Below are positions 1 through 13,013 of a DNA stretch of 64,000 nucleotides, piece after piece; the stretch's first letter is position 1, and each line of letters starts with the position of its first letter. Below the pieces are notes generated by a model that saw only the letters and a list, made by a program, of their open reading frames with translations, did not search any database and was not told the DNA's origin. This stretch comes from Austropuccinia psidii (lineage: Eukaryota; Basidiomycota; Pucciniomycetes; Pucciniales; Sphaerophragmiaceae). A program made the translations under genes and the position numbers. The stretch lies in assembly GCA_023105745.1 (NCBI GenBank), contig JALGQZ010000011.1:19060975-19124974 (forward strand). The letters are read 5' to 3'.

Positions 1-504
1 AAAAAATGATATATATCACACTCTCTATATATGACATGTAGCGTAAGTGGAAGTAAAACTCAGATTTGAAACTCAACGTAAAATTTTAAGATGGTAGGAT
101 CTTTATCCGTTTGAAAATAATATTTTGGCCTAGTTCAATAGATAATATGATATTTGCTTCAGTCCTCTGAATAATACATCCAAAAATGGAATCGCATACA
201 TACAAAAGAATGTAAACCAGGCTTTGGAACTATTATGGAATCTTTAAGGAGTGTGTTCCCATATTCACCTGCAACTGTATGTAGTTGTTATTTTAAGTAA
301 GCTCATTTTCTCATATTTTATATCTATAGATATTTAAGAGAATCAATTCAAGCTTACCAATACTATGAAGAGGTAAAGATACATTTATATTCATATCCTT
401 CTCAACGGGGATTCAATTCTTTTTCCTGATAAGTATATCAAAGAACAATTAATCGGAAAAACAAGCAATAAAAAAATTTATTGAGCGATAGTACCATGTT
501 AAAC

Positions 505-1206
505 TCACCTAGGGTCAATTTTAACAGGAAACTTTTTCATTACAATTCTTTTGATTTCCTTGGCACTTTGCATAGTGCGCGCAATTCTGCCATTTGCCAA
601 TCTTTGGAAGGTGTGGCTTCGGCCAATATTCTGGACTGGATTCGCTTTGAAAAATCCACGAGGAACGATGAGAGAGTCGATGCCACGTCTCTTCCTCTTT
701 TCCTTGTTGTCGAAAAGAGGTTCGTGGGGTACAGGGGATACGGTAGGAATGGGATTAGGGGGAGTGATTGTAATAATAGGGGGAGCTTGCATAGGAGTAT
801 TGTTGATAGGGATTTCTCCAACTTCAAATTGGCGCATGTCCTTAGGTCTTCGGAGATAAAGAATAACAATTCTTCCATCAATCAACTTGCGAAAAGTGTG
901 GCTTTGGCTGCAAGTTTGGAAAGGAAAAGCTTTGGCAACATCAGATGGGATGATAAGACCATCGGTTGGAGTCCTGCCATAGAGGCGTTTCTTGGAGAGG
1001 TTTTCCTTTCGTTCAACAAAATCACGCTCAGAAAGAGTAGATGTAGCAGGAATAGGAGTTGGAGGGGGATAAGTATTGGGTGGGGGCTTTGCAGGAGGGC
1101 AAACCATAGGAGGAACACGTTTTCTAGGAATGTGGGTCATGATAATGAAGTTTTTGAACATATTATTCTCCCCATTAGTAGGGGATACAACAGGAGGGTT
1201 AAACAT
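505..1206 (-). CDS. Unrecognised protein with duplicated ~50-residue domain (IR1 left copy)
   Basis: The first ATG of this minus-strand frame gives 233 codons; the frame is open further upstream but without an ATG. I do not recognise the family. Two related segments are visible, at about residues 72-127 and 168-222. They share a KR start, the pattern L-I-I/V-P, then SHTF, L, GRI and a later K-D/E. A proline-rich stretch (PPPTPIPATS-like) precedes each. The stop lies inside a strong splice-donor match, AG|GTGAGT. Splicing from 508 to 426 (83 bp, ending TTATCAG) would replace the final R-stop with RKKN-stop. The inverted copy at 25670-26371 differs by only about seven residues. A 255-codon antisense frame also exists, but it lacks an ATG start and the internal duplication. 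Confidence 0.5.
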   Translation of the reverse strand: MFNPPVVSPTNGENNMFKNFIIMTHIPRKRVPPMVCPPAKPPPNTYPPPTPIPATSTLSERDFVERKENLSKKRLYGRTPTDGLIIPSDVAKAFPFQTCSQSHTFRKLIDGRIVILYLRRPKDMRQFEVGEIPINNTPMQAPPIITITPPNPIPTVSPVPHEPLFDNKEKRKRRGIDSLIVPRGFFKANPVQNIGRSHTFQRLANGRIARTMQSAKEIKRIVMKKFPVKIDPR

Positions 1207-2965
1207 TGTAAGATAGAGTTGGGAATTATTTTTCAAGTGATATATTGAAGATGATAAGTTTATTTGAAATATTAGAAAGGCTTAATACGACTTATGAAGA
1301 CAGCTTCTGAGGTGGCTCAGTATTTCATGTGCTCTGTCCGCTCAGCATTCAATTTGTTCAGTTAGCTCAGTATTTTCTGAATATGTGATTTAAAATTGCA
1401 TTTTGTTTTGGCTCATTTAATGATTTAATTTAATTAAAAAAAATTAATGACAAAATGAGGAAACGCGGACACTTACAGCGCTACCAAGTGTATCCAATGA
1501 ACCTCAAAGCCTTTAAAAATGATTTATCTTATGAAGAAACAAGTAAAATTAAGGGAACTTATAAATTAGAAATTAATGCATAAGATTGGACCCAAGAGTC
1601 TACTGAGGCTTCGCAGTAATAGGCTTTGAACCATTATACAAGGGTTCCCTAGTGCCTATATAAAATTTTCTCCATAAAGAATTATTTTTTTGGTTATCAG
1701 TATTGAGTGCAAATGGCATTTAATTATTTGAAGGTAACTAAGAATCTCACACACGTTAGCCTAAGAAAAAATATGCTATGTTTATTTCAGAGACTATATT
1801 AACTCATGTATGAATAATATTTGAATGTTGAAAAGAAGACTTTGAGCTGAAATCTCACCTGCTTTCCAGTTGCATTATAATTGTGTCAAAGGATTTCCTT
1901 CCAGATAATGATAAAGTCACCACTTTCCAAAAAGGATGTTTATTACGTGAAATCCTGGTTTCTACTGAATTCCCCCAATTTGACAGCACTGCATGTTTGG
2001 CGCACTACCTCCAAATGTATATATAGCTGATTTTCTTAGCCATAGCCTCAGATCCATGGAGCTTCATCAGTCAAAACAGGTTTGTAAGACAAACCTACAA
2101 GGGGAAGAACCCTTTTTGGAAATAGAAACAGAAATACCAACCATTATGTTTTTTAACAGTCACACTTTCACTCTAAGTTAAATGAAATGAATGATGTGGG
2201 GACCTGCTCGTTGTCACCAAATCTTCTATCATATTTTTAAAAATTTGGCTCTTTCCAAAAGGAAACTCAAATAGAGGAATGCCAGGCCAATACCGGAAGT
2301 TTTTCGATAAATTTCCACTCATATGCCACTATAAGGCCTATCATTTTCACAATATTAGAAAGAAATACTGGGGTATTGAAGTTATGATACTGCATTTCCA
2401 TACCAGATTTGGATTTATTATTCACCATGAGCAAGGTGGCTACACCTTACAGCAGTTGTTCCATTTAGAAAATGGCTTGGACCTAGCTTATTCTGAGCTT
2501 GGGTCTGTACTTTGAAGTAAGCTGGAACTAGATCTTGAACATTTGGTAATATTCCAAGCCATTAAAAGCCACTGGAATATTAACGAAGCTTTGTGGTCCT
2601 TTCTTATTTCTTATTTCATTAAATAAGATAAATTCTCTCGGATCCTCATTCTACTGAAAATTTGATATATCAAAATAATTCTTCCATTATTTTTTGCAAT
2701 CCTATCCAAAATTGAAATTATATTTCCACCTCATGCATGTAGCCATTTTTTCATTTGGAAACAGAGTTTTTTTAAACCCTCCATCCAAAAAAAAAATACT
2801 TTCATATCATGCAATATTCTTATTATTTTCTCATGGCACATTTTTCAGAAAATGATATCTCAGATTTCTTAAACATGAACACCTCTTGTAAAAGGGAAGT
2901 ATTTTGGGTGATACTATCAACTGGATTTATTATATCCTCATTTTTCCTTGTTATTTTCCATGAGA

Positions 2966-2973
2966 TTATATAT

Positions 2974-3006
<33 letters not shown>

Positions 3007-3007
3007 A
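2966..3007. repeat. (TA)n microsatellite
   Basis: This is a run of alternating TA with one AAA interruption, inside IR1. The other arm has a shorter TA run at about 23895-23912, so the tract has changed length since the arms were duplicated. Confidence 0.9.
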
Positions 3008-5364
3008 GTAAAACATACACAACCTTCCTTTTTTGAACTGTTCATTCAGCAGATGCATAAGGAAGGAGCTTGCTTATACAAATTATTAAATTTCACTTTT
3101 CAAAGTTTAAGTTCTTGTTCCTTTCTTTCCAATTATATCAGTTGTATTGATCAGTGGTATCAATTTTATTATTTTTATTATACTTTATTATTTTTAATTT
3201 TTAGTTTTATTTTTTTTTTTGAAATATTTGGCTTTTATTTCAATTTTGGTTATTGTTGTTGTGAATTTTCATAGTAAATTTGGGAATTTTGATTTTTTTT
3301 TCATATTTTTTGCTTAAAATTACGGTATAGGTGCTGTGAAGGTTTTAGTGTGAATTTTACAAAAATCATCAAATCATTTACATTAAAAGGATCTGAATAG
3401 TTCCTTCCCCTTTGTGAGCCCTGAGGTATGTTTTACATACCCAAATAGACCACAACTATTTTTAAACTAAATTCTGGAGTATGCATAACCCATAAGGCAT
3501 GCATATATTTAAAATACATCATTTTGGGCTTCAGAAAAGATGAATTCCTTTTTTTGAGTAAGTAAATCAATATATTTAAGGCACAATTTGGATTCTACAC
3601 AAAAATTCACCTGGGGTAACTCCATTGAGTGAATAAGCTTAAACCAACTGTAAGAGGTGGTAATATGGTGTCAGGATGAGTCTATGATAAAGAAGTAAAA
3701 AGTCTATTTAAAACCTTAAATATGACTGTTACATGGATAAAAAGTATTAAAAAAGGTTTAATTTTAAATTAAAAGGGCAGTACTAATGAGAGTTAGTGGT
3801 GGTGAGCCATGTTAAAAGCCCTTGGTGCAGCTTTATCTGTTGGGTTACATTAATAAAAGACTAAAGTACTAAATTTTCTAGTATAACCTGCTTATTTGCC
3901 AATATTACAATTGTTTTTGACAGTTTTAGTACATAGGAATTCAAGAGCAGGATGGGAATTCCTTTTCTGGCAGTGAAAAGGCCTCCAATTATCCTGAAAT
4001 GGGGTGAAAAGGCTGATAGACCTTTGCACATTGAGGAAGTGAAGATTTTTCACTCTCCAGGACAGGCTTGTGGGTTACAAAGGCCTTTATAGCCTGTATT
4101 GGGCTCAGATGTAGTTTTGTAACCACATCTGGGCAGTTTTCACCAATACAGGGTGAATATTTCCATCTGGGGACCACACAGCCTGATTCTGACATGTATG
4201 ACATGTAGAATGCTGTACAGAACCTGTATGGGACCCCAGTATTGAATGAACTGTGATTTTTTGAGGTAAAAACAATCTTCTTTGTCTTTTTGACACCTCA
4301 TAATCATGGTTGTGGGATATTATCCCATGGTAAGGCTATATTGGCCAAACTGTGGGATTTTGACCTTAAAACAGCTATAACATTTGGGTTTTTGAGATAT
4401 AAACCTCAAAATTGGCTCCGTATGTAGCTCTGTATGTGTTCTACAAAATGGTACCAAATTTGATATTGTTATCATTCAATATGGCAAAGATATTCCATGT
4501 ACATGATTTTTTATACATATACATGTTTCAGGAAAAAAGCTGTAGTGGGCTTGTTTGCCTTGTAAATTGTGTTCTAGATGAGATATGGGGAAATGAATGG
4601 CACCAAAAGAGCCCTTATTGTTCTCTTGCCAAAAAGACCCCAATCTAGGTATCTCACACTAAAGATGTTGAAGTTAGATGGGAGGTGAATGTTTTACTCA
4701 CCCTTATTTGACCTGAATTTGACCATAACTTCTGTAATACTGGTTGTAGCTCAGTTTTGCTGGTACCATTTCATAGCCTTGACTTCAAGCTTCCTTTTTA
4801 ATGCCCATTTGATGTGGTTAAGTCTCTTACTCTTTATTTCAGATGAGAGGCCAAATTCAAGGTTTATGCTCAGCAACAACTTTGAGCAGGAATAACTTTG
4901 TTGATCTTTTTCCTATGATGACGGGACTTGTATATTTGGAAATAGATGAGTTTCCTCTTTCCTTTGGTATTTTTTGAGCTGATTTGCCTTAGCTCCATGT
5001 TTTGGTGTTATCTTTGTTATACCAAGGAGTTATAGTATTTGGATTTCATGCTTGTACTCTGGTTTTGAGTCCCAGGTTGACATATGGAAAATAATTAAAT
5101 ACCACATGAATGAATTGTGAAAACTTTGTTTTTCTCAATTGCATTCCAAAATAATGGGAATGTGAGAAATCCAATGTTACATATACACTAAGAAGAGTGT
5201 TTTGAATGATTTTGGCACCCCACGTTATGGTATTCTTACATAAACTTTTGATACACCCACGGTGGCTATCAGTCTTTAAACCTGAAATTATATTTTTGAT
5301 GTGAAAATAGATAAGGGGGACAAGAGACATGAAAGAGAGCCAGGTTACCCAGCTTCTGAGGCCT

Positions 5365-8300
5365 CCTAGGTGTGGATAGATCAGAGGTTTGTATCCATGG
5401 CTGATCTCGGCCTATTAATTATACTAAAACCTTTTGGAAACCTAGTTACCAATTAAAAATCTCATTGAATCATAAGTAAATTGCAAATGAATACTATTTT
5501 AACATGACAGAGAGGGAAAGAGAAACTTAAGTTCCTGTTAGCATGTCAATTCTGAACTATTTTCTATGGATAAACCACAAAGAAGTAATTAAAACCCTTT
5601 TTGAACCAGTATCCATTTATTTACCTCATAGCAACCTGCCATATAGTTTATTTTTTGCAATTCTACATACAAATGAGGTAAAACCTTCAAAAACTCATCA
5701 AAAATAAAATTCTCAATTAATATTTCTGAAACCTTCAGTACCAATGGAGAACATTATTATTCAAAAAGATACCAAAAATAATTACACTTTCATAAGTAAA
5801 ATTCAAGGTTTTACTTATAATCCATTTTTGATAATTCTGCCTGAAATACTGAATCTCCAAAAATTCACAGAAAATACAACCTGTGATGAAATTTACAATA
5901 AAATTCATAAATTTGAGAAACTAATGTTTATTTTGAAATCAAAGAAGCTTTACAGTTGTTAATCCTTTTATTCTTAAAAATATTTGGGTTGGTAGTCACA
6001 TAATAGCATCAATTAAGTAATTATGACAATCTTACATGACAACATATGATGCAATCATTTATACAAAAAGGAATATTGTTTTCTCACTCACTAGTTTCTC
6101 TGCTTGCTTAATGGCAGGACTCTATCAGCTGTCTTTGACTTAAAAGAGGCCTCCTCTTGCCGTTTTTTCCAAATCATCTTATTATCCAATGAAACCATTA
6201 TTACCAACAAGTAAGTATTAATTAAAATATTTGCTCAAGTTTTTTAAAGGTTTCAGAATCAATATGAAAGACATGCAATCATAGAAATCAACTATACATT
6301 GTTGTAATATTGTTATAAATCAATTTTTATCCCTTCAATCCAAACATTATCTGTCAAATCTCTCTACCATATTCTTTCAAGGTTTATTGGAGTATTAGTG
6401 GGTGGTTTATAATTAATTCTTGAAGTCTATCCCTATCATTTTTTCACCTTCAGGAATTGAAATTATAACTATTCTTGTAAAAGATAATTGTAACTTGAAA
6501 TAATTTTATCATTTCAATAAAGAAGATTTGTCATTAAATACTTGTAATTTATTCTTGTAGACAGTTACTTCATACTGTTATAATCACTAGTAGTGTATAA
6601 AAAGTAAAAGAAATAAGTAATTAATAAATTATTTAACTGAGGTTATAATAATTTTTAGTATTATATTTCATAAGAACAATCATAGTACCCTTTATTAATA
6701 GTAATATCATCAAAATTTTCATAGACACATCTTTGTGCTGTGATTTTGACAAAAAAGTTAATTAAAAAAGCACAATCAAACTAACTTCAAAAAAACATCC
6801 TTTTAGCTAAAATGAGAAGAAATAAATTCAACAATAAAATTAATGATAATCTGTTGAAATTCACAATAATTCATGAGTTTTCATTTTATAAAGTAGCAGA
6901 ATAGTACATATTTATACTGTATTCCAGATAAAAAGCAATATTAAATGAAAATAGAAAATCCTAAAAAATAATTTTTCCACAGAGATTTGTAAGTAAATGG
7001 ATAATTTGCAGCCTCTCAGATTACAATCTTTTGGGTTAATATCACATTGTTTTGTTCTAACTTCATTTAAGTTAAATTGTGTATTTTGAGTACAAAGAGT
7101 CTTTGTGCTGTGATTTTGACAAAAAAGTTAATTAAAAAAGCACAATCAAACTAACTTCAAGAAAACATCCTTTTAGCTAAAATGAGAAGAAATAAATTCA
7201 ACAATAAAAATAATGATAATCTGTTGAAATTCACAATAATTCATGAGTTTTCATTTTATAAAGTAGCAGAATAGTACATATTTATACTGTATTCCAGATA
7301 AAAAGCAATATTAAATGAAAATAGAAAATCCTAAAAAATAATTTTTCCACAGAGATTTGTAAGTAAATGGATAATTTGCAGCCTCTCAGATTACAATCTT
7401 TTGGGTTAATATCACATTGTTTTGTTCTAACTTCATTTAAGTTAAATTGTGTATTTTGAGTACAAAGAGGCTGTTTTTAATTAAATGTTTTCATTTTCGG
7501 AGATTTTTTACACCCAAGCACTCAAGAAAAGATTGCAAAACTATTGGGGTGGAAAACTAGAACATAGTGAGAGTGCTATGGTAAATAATACTTCATATCT
7601 TACCCACTCTTAAATCTTTAACATATAAATCTATCCTCTAGCTCAAGAGGTTAAGGTAAAATTATTCAGGTTCTAAAATATTTTTCCCAAATCTTACAAG
7701 GGCTGGGAAAAAAAGAAGCTGAAAACTCATTTTTCTTGAATCATTGTTAAGTGGAGGAGAAAGGATATTGATAAAAAATAAATTACTATTCAAATTTTTG
7801 AATCAAATATCAAACATGAGTAATATGCTCCCAAAATATAACTCTCTGGCCTCCACTATTGCACCCAAATATCCCTCCAAACATAAGAGACAAAATTGTA
7901 TGAGAAGGAGTTTCAATGGAAATATTACAAACTTTCAAAAAGATAATAGTCTTAAATATTTTCTCAGTATATCACCAGCTTGGTTATATATTCTCGATGA
8001 TTTATTTTTAATAGGTGAAGTGAAGGAATCAGAAATGGATGTCAATGTGGTTTGAAAAATAAGTAGTTCTTTCTGCTAATTCACAGGTCCATTCCATTAA
8101 GAAAGTATATAATTATTTTCAAATATGTATTTAACTTGCTGAGGCATATACAAAGCCAATGGTAACAAAATCATTTTTCTTTCTGCATACCTGAAATGAT
8201 CTTTCAGAATCAGAAAAATGAAAATAAATATTCAACATTCCATTTTAGAAAGATATAATAAAAGTACATTCTAGATCAAGCTCTATTTTTATGAAGTTCA

Positions 8301-10239
8301 CATTATTTTGAAAAAAAGCAAATTTTAGGAAAGTTCAGAGCTGTGTTGAGATTTTTCTTATGAAATCGAGAGAGAAAAAATCCTCTAATTCAATCATAAA
8401 ACTGGAAAATGTATACACAGTGTCTTCCTAAATATAAGCATCTTCATATCATATTTTGAATACTTGCACAAATAAATACAAGGAAAAATTACTTTACCCA
8501 ATTCTGACAAAAAATAAGCTTTGGAAATTCATTTTATAGGATTTTCCCAAATATTTTAAATAATAGAGTAAACAAATTATTTTTTATAGCCTTTCTAAAT
8601 TCATTATGAACATGAAATGAGGTTCAAATTCTACATCAATTAGTTTTTGAATTCTTCAAATGATAACAAGGAATAAGAATTGACCATAAAGCTATGGAAA
8701 ATAATTTTTTATTTTTTCAGGTCTTTAGAAAAAATGCTATGAGGGTGATGAAACCTTTGCTTTGGAGTATCCATATAGAATGAAATTCATATTCTAAAAA
8801 AGACTTTCAATAGATTTTATATTATTAGTAAGTTAGATATTTCAATTCTGCATTATTGAATATTAAAGTTATCATCAATATTTAATTAGTGAAGAATTGG
8901 GGATGAAAAAATATTCTGTAAAATCAATATGACAATTTTAGGAATGAGTCATTGCCGTTGGAAAAAACATGATTAGATAGTAAAATATAAATACAAATGA
9001 AGTTAATTTGCAGTGAACTCAGGAGTTCTTCAAAGCAAAGGTTCAGCCCCAAAATTGCTTGATATTTCCTTCCTGATTTTTTGGATTATATCAAGGTTTG
9101 TTGTGAGTTTCATTCTAAAAAATAATATTGTTCATGTAAATACGTGAAAGGTATCAAACTAAAACATTTTTAAATTTTATTATTCTCATGAAGGAATAGT
9201 AATGTATTCTCCTGTTTTGCTTGGTAAACTTGATGATAGTATTTCTCATTTGACTATTTAAAAGATAGGAAAATTCAGAAAATGGTTTGATTTTTATTTC
9301 TCCATGTTTGTAGAATTTGTGTGGGTATTTGTAAAAAATAGTTGTTCCATTGACAAGAATAAAATTCCATATATATTAATCTAAACCAGTTTCTCTTAAA
9401 GCCTTTTAGTATTTTATTAGCTATATGATAGCATAAGAGATGATTTTGAAGCAATATGAGATCACAGGAAACTCACATCAAGGGGAAAGGGAATGACAAT
9501 GGGTAAATGCCGATTTCTAACAAACCAAAAATAGTTTTTGTTAGTAGTTTTCAATTGAAAAAAAGAAAGGGATATAGGAATAGAAGCCTATTACTGGTAA
9601 ATTGTTTTTGAAAAGAAATTTATTTTGAGCCTAATTCTCAGAATAAATATCTAATATAGCTTTCCAACTTTTAAAATGGGAATTGATATCTCCTAATTTG
9701 TGTTCAGTTTATTCAAATGAAAATAGATTAATATTTCAGGAAAGATCAAGGATGAAGAATGCACATTTTTTAGTTTTTTGTGAATAATAGGAACTGATTA
9801 TGGTAAATTCTTTCAAAAAAGATAATTTAATTCAAATAATGTTGACTGATAAAATATCAAAAGGTGACAAGAGAAATATAACAAAAAAACTCATCAATGG
9901 CAAAATGTGATTTTTATAAAATATTTTCCAATGTCCTTGATTTTAATAGTAAAGTCTTGCAGATATTATTCTCAATTGCTTACTGGCATTAAAAACAATC
10001 CTTTCAATAGAAATTTTTAACCTTTACAATTGATAAAGCTTTCTTTCAAAAACCTCTTATATTCTGAATGTATTCCAAAATTTATAAAGAACGATCCAAT
10101 ATTACTTACAAGTTTATGAGACTATTATTAAGAAGGATATTGTTATGCTGAATTGGAGAAATGTTTTTTTATTTTTCTCAACTTCAAAAATCTTCTTTTC
10201 AAAAAATAATGTACAATTATAAGGTGTTTATATCAAGCT
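5365..10239. other. AT-rich stretch without recognisable genes
   Basis: I see no gene or known element here apart from the 370-bp tandem duplication annotated separately. Open frames are short, lack ATG starts or have composition expected of AT-rich noncoding DNA. The longest, about 103 codons at 7744-8055, begins at TTG and has no recognisable feature. Confidence 0.6.
6731..7470. repeat. Tandem duplication, 370-bp unit, two copies
   Basis: The sequence beginning CTTTGTGCTGTGATTTTGAC at 6731 starts again at 7101 and both copies run to TACAAAGAG (7099 and 7469). I find only two substitutions between the units by eye, so the duplication is recent. No gene lies within it. Confidence 0.93.
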
Positions 10240-10966
10240 TTCATAAAATATCAAGTACTTTTCCCGTCCTCAAAATTTGTATGAGGTAGAATTATTTAAA
10301 AATAGGAAGAAATAGTGTTTTTAGAGAGAAAACACGCCAATTTTATTTTTTTTAACTTTATAAGTATAAAACAATAATTTAATAAAAATTTATTGTTTTA
10401 CCAACAATATAGATTTATCCAAAAATATTCTACAAAAGATATTTAATGCTACAAAAGATATTTCTTCAAGAGCAAATTCAATTGGAATTAATTGAGCAAA
10501 GGAATGCAAGCAATTAATTAAAGAACAAAGTCTTCAAAAAGATATTTTAAAATTAAAACACACCCAAAAGTGACCAGAGTGAATTTGGAAACAAAGTGAC
10601 AAAGCTCAAAGTGATGAAAGATGCTTTAATTCACTTTTGGGGTGGTTCAAGGGTAAAAATGATTATAAGATTTACACACAATGATTATAATGATTTTTTC
10701 ATGTGGTTAGAGGGTTCAAAATGTTTATAAAAGGGTGGTTGGAATCTTTTATTGATTGGTTTAACAGCGTTTAAACTAATTATAAAAGGAAAAGATTCTA
10801 ACATGAAGAGAAAAGTGGGGCAAAGAAGACATTCTTTGATAACCATCAATTTTCTCACTCCAAAAGTAAAATTTACTCTTGTCAGTCGTGAAAAACAGTC
10901 TGACAACAGAAAAGACAATTATGGCATCAATGAACCCTGGTTTAGACCAAAAAAGGGCTGGTTTAT
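10240..10966. repeat. Dispersed repeat C, copy 1, interrupted by A1
   Basis: Positions about 10250-10690 match the reverse complement of about 34890-35390. Positions about 10850-10966 match 29400-29475 in direct orientation, including the word ATTATGGCATCA and CCCTGGTTTAGACCAA. The repeat stops exactly where the A1 LTR starts, so A1 inserted into, or was recombined next to, this repeat. Its identity is unknown and it holds no coding sequence that I can support. Confidence 0.65.
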
Positions 10967-12993
10967 TGTGAGCCTTTGAGATATGACCACATACCCAATA
11001 AGGTGACAAAAAAGAATAAGAATAATTATACCTTTAATATAATTATACTAAAATTACTTAGAATAATTATACATTAAAATTAATCACTTAAATATACAAA
11101 AAATACCATAAATTGGTACAAAAATTGGTTTAACTTAAAAACCAATGAATAAACATGTAAAATAAGTTATACCATTGGATTCCTCATGGAAAAATACACA
11201 TATACCATTTTTATGGCATATCTGTAAAATCAATATTTAATGAATTATAAGGTATAATACCTTATAAAAACCATAAAATTCTATTTATCTCAGAAACCAA
11301 TGGCACAACATGTGAAATAACTTGTACCAGTGGATTCCCCACGAAAATTCACACATAAAACAATTAATAAGCTAATTCTCAAAATCAATACTTAAGGAAT
11401 TATCCTGAATATATGCACTTTTTTGGTCAACGCATATATTCAAGGATCATAGCTAATATCTTCTAAACTATACATGATAGAATGATGAACCAAAAAGAAA
11501 GTTACCACGTAATTACTGTAAGAACACAGATATGAACTTTATTTTACAAATTATAAACAAGGTTAAAACCTATGATGAAATATTGATAAAAATCATCAGA
11601 GCTGTTGACCACTTTGTTGTGAAAGTGGTCCAAACTTAGAAAAAAGTATACAGTTGGATTCTACTAGTTCATTCGTGAATAATGATGTAAATTTTATTAT
11701 TAAATTCAGGGTATAACCCCCTGAAATCAAGGTTTGAAGTTTAAAATATTGAATTTCGACAGAAAAGATGAGTTACAAGAAAAATCATCAAAATTAGAGT
11801 TTTGATGATGTAATGATAAGCTCTTGGCAGCATAGTACGGTTATGCCAGGCTATCAGAATTCACTCTCTGAATTGCTGTAGCGTGTAAATCTTAAAAGTT
11901 ATTGAAGATCAAAGTTTGAGCTTAAATTGAGCAGTTATGATCACCTACTGTAACCTTAAATTAAGTTTAACAGTCATAAGAGTGATAAAATTGGTGAATA
12001 CTATTAGTTTTTGATCAAAACTAATAAAATCCACGAAATTTGGGGTACTGCCAAGCCTCTGATGTCATCAAACCTAAAGTTATAGTGATAACTTTAAATA
12101 ATGGTGCAATAATGATGTAAGATGGTTTGATCATGATGTAATCACCCTCAAACCTTAAAATATTGATCAATTCCAGTGGATATGATCAGTACACGTCTAC
12201 TAGAAGCCTGTTTGACTCTAGGAGGGAGGTATTTACTATAAATAGAGCTCTTTTTACTCTATTTTCCCCTCAGATGCATCAAAAACATTAAATCAATTAA
12301 ATAAAAGGTAATTTCTTTATTCTTTATATATAAAACTCTTATATTATTCAAGACCAAAGACCATCTTATTATTAATCACTAATTTTATGTGATTGAATCA
12401 ATTCTTTAATTGTTTTTGTTATAAATCTCTCTATAAACTCATTTCCACGTAAAATCAAGAATTTTAGTAAATTTTCTTTATTTTTATTGTAAATACAATT
12501 TGAAAAAGTTGTATTATATTCTTTTGGCGTAAAATATCTCAAAATTATTATCTTAAGTGTTAAAAGTAGGTTATTTCATCTTATTATAATAATTTCTCTC
12601 TTATTATTACTCTTAATAATTCTTATTTAATATAAATAGTATTTATATTAATATATAACTTTAATATTGGTAATATTATTGTTATTAATTGTTTTTTATT
12701 TATAAAAAACAATTTTTTACGCCTTTATTATTTGTTGGTAACAATAATAAAGAGTTTTATAGTATATTAATTATTTTATATTAATATATTATTTTCAATA
12801 TTATAATTTTATATAATATTAATTATATTATTATATTTATTTAATAATATAATCTTTTTTACGCCATAATAATAATATTTCTTTATTATCATTATTATTT
12901 TAATCTTATTTATTTCTATTATAAGGACATTCAGAGTACAATAAGTAATAAATTAGTAATTTTTTACTTATTGTTTCATAGTCAAACCTTACA
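10967..12993 (+). repeat. A1 5' LTR
   Basis: This copy pairs with 19637-21660. It starts TGTGAG and ends TTACA. It contains a TATA box at 12237 and a perfect 9-bp hairpin near 11607 (GACCACTTT, loop GTTGTG, AAAGTGGTC). Further hairpins lie in its 3' part, among them ATTGTTTTTTAT paired with ATAAAAAACAAT near 12690. Confidence 0.95.
12237..12244 (+). promoter_or_regulatory. TATA box of A1 5' LTR
   Basis: The octamer TATAAATA follows a GGAGGGAGG tract and precedes a pyrimidine-rich stretch with CCCCTCAG. The same arrangement occurs in the 3' LTR at 20908-20915 and in A3. The A2 LTR has lost it through a deletion. Confidence 0.7.
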
Positions 12994-12995
12994 TT

Positions 12996-13013
12996 TGGGG
13001 GCCTGGCCGTGAT
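12996..13013 (+). other. Candidate primer-binding site of A1
   Basis: TGGGGGCCTGGCCGTGAT starts 2 nt after the LTR. A PBS normally begins TGG, the complement of the tRNA 3' CCA. The TGGGGG start implies a tRNA with C73, as in eukaryotic tRNA-Pro. The tRNA identity is inference. A2 keeps the same site at about 59627 with one or two changes. Confidence 0.5.

Larger units (their letters stand above)
1..5364. repeat. IR1 left arm (inverted copy of 21661-26877)
   Basis: This arm matches the reverse complement of 21661-26877 along its whole length with scattered substitutions and small indels. The match is still running at position 1, so the arm probably continues beyond the window. Its inner end is near 5364, just after the word AGCTTCTGAGGCCT; past that point the two copies differ. 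The arm carries the unrecognised 233-codon gene near its outer end, read outward, and is otherwise AT-rich with no convincing gene. Several short open frames recur in both arms, but they look like by-products of the duplication. I cannot tell whether this is the long terminal repeat of a DNA transposon or an inverted segmental duplication. Confidence 0.85.

Noticed and set aside
481..1248. 255-codon frame antisense to the IR1 gene (also 25628-26395)
   Set aside because: It starts at TTG, lacks the internal duplication and splice logic of the opposite strand, and reads as Ser/Arg/Asn-rich noise. It is the mirror of the 233-codon frame.
3053..3274. Phe/Tyr-rich 73-codon frame present in both IR1 arms
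   Set aside because: It begins and ends in T-rich low-complexity sequence; its conservation follows from the arm duplication and it has no further support.
7744..8055. 103-codon frame
   Set aside because: It starts at TTG, has no recognisable domain and no copy elsewhere; expected by chance in 5 kb of AT-rich DNA.
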